Assembly (NCBI GenBank): GCA_018267475.1 | Contig: JAFDYI010000014.1 | Span: 1 to 64,000, forward strand | DNA length: 64,000 bases | Direction: 5' to 3' | From: Bacteroidota bacterium | GTDB lineage: Bacteria > Bacteroidota > Bacteroidia > B-17B0 > Aurantibacillaceae | Part shown: in pieces, positions 57,881 to 64,000 of the stretch | Layout of the letters: each line of letters starts with the position of its first letter | Numbering within the stretch: position 1 is the stretch's first letter | Position numbers and translations under genes: made by a program | Notes under the pieces: generated by a model | What the model was told of the DNA's origin: nothing | Seen by the model: the letters and a program-made list of their open reading frames with translations, nothing else | Database searches by the model: none

Positions 57881-58339
57881 GTGGATTCATTAAGTTATAA
57901 AACCGCATTTATCAACGAAGCCAACGCTCAAAAAAAATGGTATATCGTTGATGCCGAAAATCAAATTGTAGGCCGTTTAGCCTCAAAAGTAGCCTACATT
58001 TTAAGAGGTAAAAACAAAGCCTCTTTTTCTCCCAACAGCGATTGTGGGGATAACATTATTATCATCAACGCCGATAAAGTTCGTTTTACGGGAAAAAAAG
58101 CCGAAGATAAAGAATACATTCGCTATACCGGCTACCCAGGCGGACAGCGCTTTGCTACCCCTAACGAGTTGTTAAAACGCAAACCAACCGAAATACTTCG
58201 TTTGGCCATACACGGCATGTTGCCCAAAAACCGTTTGGGACGTCAGCAAAACACCAACGTATTTATATACGCCGGTACCGAGCACAAACACGAAGCACAA
58301 CAACCTATTAAATTAGATATCAATACCATTAAGGCATAA
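57881..58339 (+). CDS. rplM: Ribosomal protein L13
   Basis: Large-subunit protein, 152 residues. Family segments are WYIVDAENQIVGRLASKVAYILRGK, RYTGYPGG and HGMLPKNRLGRQ. The start is GTG (57881), the only in-frame start near the usual N terminus. It is followed after seven bases by rpsI, the conserved L13-S9 pair, and then rpsB and tsf. Confidence 0.97.
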   Translation: MDSLSYKTAFINEANAQKKWYIVDAENQIVGRLASKVAYILRGKNKASFSPNSDCGDNIIIINADKVRFTGKKAEDKEYIRYTGYPGGQRFATPNELLKRKPTEILRLAIHGMLPKNRLGRQQNTNVFIYAGTEHKHEAQQPIKLDINTIKA

Positions 58340-58346
58340 AAAAAGA

Positions 58347-58733
58347 ATGGAACAAATAGCCACATCAGGAAGAAGAAAAACATCAGTAGCACGCGCTTTT
58401 CTTAGTAAAGGAAAAGGAGATATCACCATCAACGGGCGCGATTACAAAGAGTATTTTGCTACCTCTACTTTGCAGTTTTACGCAGAGCAATCATTATTAG
58501 CGGCCAACGTGCGCAACGAATATAATGTGAAAGTTAATGTGCAAGGCGGCGGCACCACAGGGCAAGCACAAGCTACACGCTTAGCCATAGCCAAAGCATT
58601 GGTAGAAGAAAATCCCGAGTTTCGTGCAATGATGAAACCCGATAGTTTATTAACCCGCGATAGCCGCATGGTAGAGCGTAAAAAATTCGGTCGTGCAGGT
58701 GCACGTCGTCGTTTCCAATTCAGCAAACGTTAA
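58347..58733 (+). CDS. rpsI: Ribosomal protein S9
   Basis: Small-subunit protein, 128 residues. Signatures are SGRRKTSVARAFL, the Gly-rich GGGTTGQAQATRLAIAKAL, and the conserved C-terminal FGRAGARRRFQFSKR that reaches the P-site tRNA. It is encoded directly after rplM, as in most bacteria. Confidence 0.98.
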   Translation: MEQIATSGRRKTSVARAFLSKGKGDITINGRDYKEYFATSTLQFYAEQSLLAANVRNEYNVKVNVQGGGTTGQAQATRLAIAKALVEENPEFRAMMKPDSLLTRDSRMVERKKFGRAGARRRFQFSKR

Positions 58734-58757
58734 TCCTTATATATTTAGAATAAAAAC

Positions 58758-59603
58758 ATGGCAATCACATCGTTTAACGAATTATTAGAAGTAGGTGCTC
58801 ACTTTGGGCACATGCGCAGCAAATGGAACCCTGCAATGGCTCCTTATATTTTTGCTGAAAAAAATGGCATTCATATTATAGACCTAAACAAAACGGTTGT
58901 AAAAATAGAAGAGTCGGCCAACGCGCTAAAACAAATAGCTCGTTCCGGCAAAAAAATTCTTTTTGTAGCAACTAAAAAACAAGCTAAAGAAATTGTAGCC
59001 GAAAAAGTAAAAGCGATTGGTATGCCCTACGTTACCGAGCGCTGGCCCGGTGGTATGCTTACTAACTTTGCTACCATACGTAAAACCATTCGTCGTATGG
59101 CGCAAATAGATAAAATGACCAAAGACGGTACTTTTGATAACATTTCTAAAAAAGAGCGTTTAAGTATTTCGCGCGAGCGTGCCAAACTTGAAACTCAATT
59201 TGGTTCTATCGTGGAATTAACACGCCTTCCATCGGCTATTTTTATTGTAGATGTGCATAAAGAAAATATCGCAGTAGCCGAAGCAAAAAAATTAAACATT
59301 CCTTCTTTCGGCATTGTGGATACCAATTCAAACCCCAATTCAGTTGATTTTGCTATACCGGCTAATGACGATGCTTCTACCTCTATAGCTTATATTATGG
59401 ATGTTATTTGCAAAGCGGTAGCCGAGGGCTTATCAGAGCGCAAGCACGATAAAGACGCCTCTGCCGATGCCGAAGAAAAAGAGGAGTACGCTGATGAAGC
59501 AGACACCAAATACGCAGTAGGAAAAGAAGAAGAAGAAGGAAGGGATAAAAAAGAGCCTGCTAAAAAAGGAGCTCGCAAAAGAACAACTACCGCAAAAAAA
59601 TAA
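58758..59603 (+). CDS. rpsB: Ribosomal protein S2
   Basis: Small-subunit protein. The core (about 1-225) has VGAHFGHMRSKWNPAMAPYIF, LFVATKKQA, RWPGGMLTNFATIRK and the conserved PAFIVDVHKE-type segment (SAIFIVDVHKE). A charged tail of about 55 residues, rich in Glu, Asp, Lys and Ala, follows, longer than in E. coli but usual for this phylum. It is 281 residues in total. The gene is followed 11 bases later by tsf. Confidence 0.97.
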   Translation: MAITSFNELLEVGAHFGHMRSKWNPAMAPYIFAEKNGIHIIDLNKTVVKIEESANALKQIARSGKKILFVATKKQAKEIVAEKVKAIGMPYVTERWPGGMLTNFATIRKTIRRMAQIDKMTKDGTFDNISKKERLSISRERAKLETQFGSIVELTRLPSAIFIVDVHKENIAVAEAKKLNIPSFGIVDTNSNPNSVDFAIPANDDASTSIAYIMDVICKAVAEGLSERKHDKDASADAEEKEEYADEADTKYAVGKEEEEGRDKKEPAKKGARKRTTTAKK

Positions 59604-59614
59604 GAACCTATTTA

Positions 59615-60451
59615 ATGGAAACAAAAATGGCTATTACCGCTGCAGATGTAAATAAATTGCGCCAACAAACCGGCGCCGGCATGATGGATTGCAAAAAAGC
59701 GTTAGAAGAAGCGCAAGGAGATTTTGAACAAGCAATTGATTTTCTTCGCAAAAAAGGACAAAAAGTAGCTGCCAACCGCCAAGACCGCGAAGCAAAAGAC
59801 GGACTGGTGATAGCATCTATCAACGCCGATGCCAAACACGGAAGCCTTATTTTAGTAAGCTGCGAAACAGACTTTGTAGCTAAAAACCAAGATTTTGTGG
59901 ACTTTGCTAATACCGTTTCTAAAATATCGATTGATAAAAAGCCCGCCTCCTTAGATGCTTTTAAAGCGCTGCCTTATAATAATGAAATTACGGTAAACGA
60001 TAAGTTTATTGAGCAAATAGGTAAAATAGGCGAAAAGATTGAGTTAGGCTACTACCAAACTGTTGATGCTGCCCATGTAATTGCCTACAACCACCCTGGA
60101 AACCGTTTGGCTTGCGTGGTAGGTTTTAATAAAGCGGTAAGCGAAGAGGTAGCCAAAAACGTGGCCATGCAAGTGGCTGCTATGGCGCCTGTAGCCGTTG
60201 ATAAAGAAGATGTGGATACTAAAACCTTAGAGCGCGAATTAGACGTAGCGCGTGAGCAAGTACGTGCCGAAGGAAAACCGGAAGATATGGTAGAAAAAAT
60301 TGCTCAAGGAAAGTTAAATAAATTTTACAAAGAGTTTACCCTGCTAAATCAAGAATTTATAAAAGATAATAAAATGGACATACGCAAATACCTACAAAGC
60401 GTAGAAAAAGATTTAACGGTAACGGCTTTTAAACGATACCAGTTAGGTTAA
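59615..60451 (+). CDS. tsf: Translation elongation factor Ts
   Basis: Guanine-nucleotide exchange factor for EF-Tu. The N-terminal UBA-like part LRQQTGAGMMDCKKALEEAQGDFEQAI is followed by the core ETDFVAKNQDFVDFAN with the family TDFVA. The start is ATG 59615 or the ATG four codons on (MAITAADVN); both fit. At 278 residues it has the usual length. A strong terminator follows. Confidence 0.97.
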   Translation: METKMAITAADVNKLRQQTGAGMMDCKKALEEAQGDFEQAIDFLRKKGQKVAANRQDREAKDGLVIASINADAKHGSLILVSCETDFVAKNQDFVDFANTVSKISIDKKPASLDAFKALPYNNEITVNDKFIEQIGKIGEKIELGYYQTVDAAHVIAYNHPGNRLACVVGFNKAVSEEVAKNVAMQVAAMAPVAVDKEDVDTKTLERELDVAREQVRAEGKPEDMVEKIAQGKLNKFYKEFTLLNQEFIKDNKMDIRKYLQSVEKDLTVTAFKRYQLG

Positions 60452-60467
60452 AAAAAACAAACCTATC

Positions 60468-60497
60468 AAAGCCCGACTATTTAGTCGGGCTTTTTTG
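60468..60497 (+). terminator. Rho-independent terminator of the rplM-tsf operon
   Basis: AAAGCCCGACTA (60468-60479) pairs perfectly with TAGTCGGGCTTT (60482-60493), followed by a T-run. It lies 17 bases after the tsf stop and is the clearest terminator in the window. Confidence 0.93.
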
Positions 60498-60505
60498 TAC
60501 CTTTG
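60498..60505 (+). promoter_or_regulatory. -7 element (TACCTTTG) of anmK
   Basis: Directly after the terminator T-run and 12 bases before the anmK ATG; the -33 region is occupied by the terminator stem and has no TTG. Confidence 0.5.
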
Positions 60506-60517
60506 ATTTCTTAGATA

Positions 60518-61588
60518 ATGAAAACAACCTATACCGCTATTGGCCTTATGAGTGGCACTTCGCTTGATGGGCTTGATGTGGCTTTGTGCTCTTTTACCAA
60601 AAATAAAAAAGATTGGAGCTACCATATAATAGACGCAAAAACATATACCTACAACAAACAATGGAAAGAACGATTAGAAAAAGCCCCTGTTTTAGATGCT
60701 CAAAGTTTTTGGAAATTACATGTGGACTTTGGTGTTTTATCCGCCCAAAAAGTAAATGCCTTTTTAAAAAATAAAAAACAACGTATTGATGTTATCGCAT
60801 CGCATGGACACACTGTTTTTCATCAGCCACAAAATAATTTTACATGCCAAATAGGCGACGGTGCCAGTATAGCAGCACATAGCGGCATACAAACTCTTTG
60901 TGATTTTAGAAGTACCGATGTAGCCCTTGGCGGACAAGGAGCGCCTCTGGTTCCTATAGGCGATGCGCTTTTATTTAGCTCTTTCGATGCTTGTTTAAAT
61001 ATAGGAGGCATAGCCAACATTTCATTCACTCAGAATAAAAAACGCATTGCTTTTGATGTTTGTCCGGCTAATATGGTGTTTAATTTTTATGCCCAACAGG
61101 TAAAAAAAACATACGATAAAGGAGGGCTTTTAGCAAAAAAAGGAGTAGTTTGTAATGATGTTTTGAAAAAACTGAACGCGCTACCTTATTACAAAAAGCA
61201 ACAAAACAAATCGTTAGGCAGGGAGTGGGTAGAACAACATTTTATTTCACGCATAGAAGAGAAAAAACTTTCGGTATATGATAAGTTAGCTACTTCTGTA
61301 GAACACAGCGCTTTACAAATAGCGACTGTATTAAATAAAAATAAAATAAAAAATGTGTTGATAACAGGCGGTGGAGCTTACAATACCTTTTTAATAGAAC
61401 AAATAAAAAAACACAGCGCTTGCCGCCTGGTGATACCCAATGATAATATAATACAATACAAAGAAGCTTTAATTTTTGCTTTTTTAGGCGTGCTACGCAT
61501 GCGCAACGAGGTTAATTGCCTAAAAGGGGTAACGGGAGCGCGCAGCAATTCCATATCAGGGGCTTGCTATCAGGCTCCGCCTCGTTAA
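60518..61588 (+). CDS. anmK: Anhydro-N-acetylmuramic acid kinase
   Basis: Recycles peptidoglycan by opening and phosphorylating 1,6-anhydro-MurNAc. The N-terminal GLMSGTSLDGLDVAL (nucleotide/sugar-binding) is diagnostic, with VIASHGHTVFHQP, DFRSTDVALGGQGAPLVP and ITGGGAYN also present. It is 356 residues, a usual length for Bacteroidota. It overlaps the convergent BtrH-like gene by four bases. Confidence 0.95.
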   Translation: MKTTYTAIGLMSGTSLDGLDVALCSFTKNKKDWSYHIIDAKTYTYNKQWKERLEKAPVLDAQSFWKLHVDFGVLSAQKVNAFLKNKKQRIDVIASHGHTVFHQPQNNFTCQIGDGASIAAHSGIQTLCDFRSTDVALGGQGAPLVPIGDALLFSSFDACLNIGGIANISFTQNKKRIAFDVCPANMVFNFYAQQVKKTYDKGGLLAKKGVVCNDVLKKLNALPYYKKQQNKSLGREWVEQHFISRIEEKKLSVYDKLATSVEHSALQIATVLNKNKIKNVLITGGGAYNTFLIEQIKKHSACRLVIPNDNIIQYKEALIFAFLGVLRMRNEVNCLKGVTGARSNSISGACYQAPPR

Positions 61589-62610
61589 AAAGAAGGGTTT
61601 AGCTTGGATAACGCGGTAAAAGCTTCTTTTTCTATCTCCGATATTTGATGCAAATAATCAGCCATCAGGTTAAAATCAGCTTGGGCACTTAGCCTCCCTT
61701 TATATATGCCTGCGGCGTGCGCCGCTGCCTTGCGCCATATATCACCCGATTGCGTAAAAGATTCTGAAATAGAAAGCAATGAGTCGTTTTTTAAATAGGC
61801 GTGTGCCTCTTGCAAAAAAGCAGCGTATATAAACCTAAAGCCCCCTCCGCCGGTACCAATTTCTTCTTGCATGCGCACCAATTGGGCTAGGTACAAACCG
61901 GCGGTATGCAAGCCTAATGTGTCTTTCCAGGTTTTTATTTGATTGGCGGTGCGTTTAATACCTCGTACACCTGCAATGTTGCCCGGTAGTTTCAGCATAT
62001 AAAATGCATTTTTTTTAATTCCTTTTTTAATCGCTTTTTTCATTTGCTCCGAGCTAATAACAACATTTCCTTTCGGAAAATAAATTTGTCCTTTAGGGGC
62101 TAAAGCCCCCTTAGCAAAACGTACCCGCTGTAAATCGTATGCAGAAAGTGTGGTAACGGTTTCCATTACCGGGTCGCTTACAAAATAAGTATCGGCTTCT
62201 TTGCCATACACTATAATGTTGTGTGCGTTAAAATGAAAGCGGTATTCTTTCGGAAAATAAGGAAGATAATACACGCCTACTTGGCAGCCCACTGCGCGCC
62301 TGTATGTAAGCAGTTGTTCCTCTAAAAACGCCTGTGCTTTTTGTGGCGACGAAAATTTTTTTCTTATTACGGGTATATTTAGTTCTTGACAAGTTCGTTT
62401 AAAAATGGCTCCGGGCATGTTTCTAAAGGCTATAGCGGGCCCGTTGTTTATTTTTAAAAAAGGAATTTGTATGTAAAATAAGCCGGAACCAATACCAAAA
62501 GCTAAAGGTTCGGTCATTTGATGCACGCCTGCTTGCTTTAATAAATTGGTGGTAACTCCGTTTTCGCAGTGGGCAGATTGTATATGGGTAAATTCAACTT
62601 TCATGCACAT
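61585..62610 (-). CDS. BtrH-like / DUF4872 protein of the flexirubin-type cluster
   Basis: A 341-residue protein. The N-terminal part has the Cys of BtrH/C39-like acyltransferase domains in QSAHCENGVTTNLLKQAG. The later VSDPVMETVTTLS and the helical C-terminal part (RFIYAAFLQEAHAYL) belong to the DUF4872 type. Such proteins sit in flexirubin/dialkylresorcinol clusters and may transfer or release acyl groups. The start may be ATG 62610 or the ATG two codons later (62604). It overlaps the 135-residue gene before it by 17 bases. Confidence 0.8.
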   Translation of the reverse strand: MCMKVEFTHIQSAHCENGVTTNLLKQAGVHQMTEPLAFGIGSGLFYIQIPFLKINNGPAIAFRNMPGAIFKRTCQELNIPVIRKKFSSPQKAQAFLEEQLLTYRRAVGCQVGVYYLPYFPKEYRFHFNAHNIIVYGKEADTYFVSDPVMETVTTLSAYDLQRVRFAKGALAPKGQIYFPKGNVVISSEQMKKAIKKGIKKNAFYMLKLPGNIAGVRGIKRTANQIKTWKDTLGLHTAGLYLAQLVRMQEEIGTGGGGFRFIYAAFLQEAHAYLKNDSLLSISESFTQSGDIWRKAAAHAAGIYKGRLSAQADFNLMADYLHQISEIEKEAFTALSKLNPSF

Positions 62611-63001
62611 TCATTTTTTTTAACTGGTCCATGCTTACCTCAAATACAGAAGCATATTTTTGCATTTTTTTTTCGCTTAATCGGTTAAAAACAGAAGGGT
62701 TAAAATGGCGCTTTATTTGCCATTGCCAAAAACCAGTGTAAGCGGCCAAGGTGGGCAAATCCATTAGTTTTATTTCTAAAAAAAATTTTAAAGGACTTGT
62801 TTTCCCTTGCAGCGCCTCTTGTTTGGCTGCCTCGGCGCGTTGCTGTACCTCGTCCCAAGTTGTTTGCAAGGCGAGGGCTTTTACTTCCCACCCGGTACTT
62901 AGCTGAGTGGTGTATGCGCCCTTATCATCTACAACGTAGCAAACCTCTTTTGTAAAGTTTTTTAGCTTGCTATCGTCTTGAGGTATTTCTGTTTGTTTCA
63001 T
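62594..63001 (-). CDS. Small protein of the pigment cluster, unknown function
   Basis: A 135-residue protein without signal or membrane segment; I do not recognise a named domain. The sequence is acidic at the start, then mixed helical, with a C-terminal HFNPSVFNRLSEKKMQKYA that has a helix-turn-helix-like look but no firm match. It overlaps the DarA-like gene by four bases and the BtrH-like gene by 17 bases, so it belongs to that operon. Confidence 0.7.
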   Translation of the reverse strand: MKQTEIPQDDSKLKNFTKEVCYVVDDKGAYTTQLSTGWEVKALALQTTWDEVQQRAEAAKQEALQGKTSPLKFFLEIKLMDLPTLAAYTGFWQWQIKRHFNPSVFNRLSEKKMQKYASVFEVSMDQLKKMNVHES

Positions 63002-63897
63002 TTTATTCCTAAAAAATAGTTCTTTTTATTTCTAATTTGTTTCGTTAAAAAAGGAGCAAAAAACATTCTGTAAATCAATAAGACAAGAGGGGCTACTGCA
63101 AACAAAGCTACAATTAAATAGTATTTGTAAAAAAATAAAGCTCTTTTTCGGTTTTTGGCGCGCATCACAATGGCTGCCCAAATAGCGAACAGGCGCTTTG
63201 CTCGTCCTTCTATAAACATCAGGTTGGTTTTTACTTCTACGGCTTTGGCTTGTATTAACTGCTCTTGCAAAGCAGAGAGTGTGTTTTGTTGTAGGTGGGT
63301 GAGGGCTATTTGTCCAAAAACAGAGGCTTTTTCAATATCATCATCAGCTACGCCCGGTTTAGGAAATATATTTAAAAAACGGTCTTTTTTTCCGGTGAAA
63401 GCCCAATACATAATGGTTACGGCGCTTATGGAGTTGAGGTGCCTATCAAAAAAAGCAACGTTGCCCACTAAAGATGCTTGTATGTTTTGCAATTTAGCTT
63501 TTACTTGCTCTTGGGCGTTGAGCCACATATTGCGCGAGCCTATTAAAGTAATAACGGGCGTATGAGCCGCTATTTTTGCAAAAGCGGGGTGCAGCAGCAG
63601 TGAGGTGGTAGGTATGCTGGGCGATAAAAACCAAGGTTGGTAGCCCAGTATAATTAAATCGTAGGTGTTTTCTTTAAAATGAAAAGAGGATAGGGGAGTG
63701 GGAGCCCCCTGTACGCTCTCCGGCATCGCATCAAAAAAAGAAGCGCTGCTCCACGGAAAAGAAAATTTTTTATCGGTATCTAAACGTATTTTATCTATCA
63801 GGCAACCGGCTTCTTCAAAGGGTTGGATAAAGTTTTTTACAATATCGCCCAACTGCCCCGATTGGGTGTAATATAAAACGGCTATTTTTTTATTCAT
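62998..63897 (-). CDS. darA: DarA-like dialkylresorcinol condensing enzyme
   Basis: A 299-residue protein of the type annotated as dialkylrecorsinol condensing enzyme DarA. The N terminus IAVLYYTQSGQLGDIV looks like a flavodoxin FMN loop, LIILGYQPWFLSPSIP and ITLIGSRNMW are further family segments, and a hydrophobic stretch near the C terminus (about 255-280) may be a membrane anchor. With DarB it makes the 2,5-dialkylresorcinol part of flexirubin. Its own start overlaps an incomplete gene (63890-64000) that runs off the window. Confidence 0.78.
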   Translation of the reverse strand: MNKKIAVLYYTQSGQLGDIVKNFIQPFEEAGCLIDKIRLDTDKKFSFPWSSASFFDAMPESVQGAPTPLSSFHFKENTYDLIILGYQPWFLSPSIPTTSLLLHPAFAKIAAHTPVITLIGSRNMWLNAQEQVKAKLQNIQASLVGNVAFFDRHLNSISAVTIMYWAFTGKKDRFLNIFPKPGVADDDIEKASVFGQIALTHLQQNTLSALQEQLIQAKAVEVKTNLMFIEGRAKRLFAIWAAIVMRAKNRKRALFFYKYYLIVALFAVAPLVLLIYRMFFAPFLTKQIRNKKNYFLGIK

Positions 63898-64000
63898 ACT
63901 GCCCTCTTAAAGTATTGGATTGCTTGCTGTATTCTTTTACAAATTGCTGCACGGGATACGGCATGGTGTTAAAATGTTTTTTTATGTATGTTTTATCTTC
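63890..64000 (-). CDS. C-terminal fragment, possible DarB ketosynthase
   Basis: Thirty-six residues of a gene that runs off the right edge (ending LRGQYE). The frame overlaps the darA start by eight bases. The order DarB-DarA is the usual one, so the rest is probably the KAS III-like DarB, but the fragment itself carries no diagnostic motif. Confidence 0.45.
   Translation of the reverse strand, partial: EDKTYIKKHFNTMPYPVQQFVKEYSKQSNTLRGQYE

Overview
The window looks like chromosome from a member of the Bacteroidota, probably near the Chitinophagales/Sphingobacteriales. Five things point there: several secreted proteins end in type IX secretion (T9SS) sorting domains; many genes have the Bacteroidota promoter element TAnnTTTG, often preceded by TTG about 20 bases upstream; GyrB is the short form; a GH3/beta-lactamase fusion is present; and the right edge carries genes of flexirubin-type (dialkylresorcinol/aryl polyene) pigment synthesis. 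Coding density is high, and I found no tRNA, rRNA or CRISPR array.

Layout. 0.1-6.3 kb (minus): tyrosine recombinase, gyrB and a large secreted GH3/beta-lactamase protein. 6.4-9.4 kb (plus): an M23/LysM peptidase whose last 73 bases are repeated about 2 kb downstream. Between the two copies lies a three-gene block (ArsR regulator, DUF1697, SRPBCC-VOC fusion) with its own promoter and a palindromic operator. 9.5-17 kb (plus): a two-gene 5'-nucleotidase, a lipoprotein, miaA, ribH, a heptose-phosphate set (gmhA, an hddC-like nucleotidyltransferase, a gmhB-like phosphatase), methylmalonyl-CoA epimerase and an rRNA methyltransferase. 17-19.9 kb (minus): a T9SS-exported protein. 20-24.4 kb (minus): an array of RHS cores, orphan RHS tips and candidate immunity genes. 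24.6-33.8 kb: aspartate aminotransferase, heptose kinase, ftsX, a class III aminotransferase, dapA, secG, an ACMSD-like amidohydrolase, WbqC and QueD. 34-46.4 kb (mostly plus): an M4 metallopeptidase, bioB, ornithine aminotransferase, an M1 peptidase with a barrel-like tail, fumarylacetoacetase and two envelope/secreted proteins. 46.4-48.5 kb: a roughly 1.07-kb tandem duplication of a secreted-protein gene plus a 172-bp MITE-like element; one gene copy has a nonsense codon. 48.6-52 kb (minus): gamma-carbonic anhydrase and thiS-GNAT-thiC under a TPP riboswitch. 52-64 kb: a TPR/OmpA protein, a PAP2-like protein, a transglutaminase-like protein, gcvT, a thioesterase, the rplM-rpsI-rpsB-tsf operon with a terminator, anmK, and the edge of a pigment cluster (DarB fragment, DarA, small protein, BtrH-like).

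How the genes work together. The heptose genes at 13.6-15.4 kb and the kinase at 25.8 kb could together make nucleotide-activated heptose for lipopolysaccharide. thiS and thiC appear to be controlled together by thiamine pyrophosphate. The RHS array resembles a polymorphic-toxin locus. It has one promoter-bearing RHS toxin, followed by reused core segments fused to short signal-peptide leaders, and lipoprotein or periplasmic candidate immunity genes are interleaved. This array is the best candidate here for an under-described system. The direct-repeat-bounded ArsR block and the duplicated gene with synonymous-only change beyond its stop codon come next.
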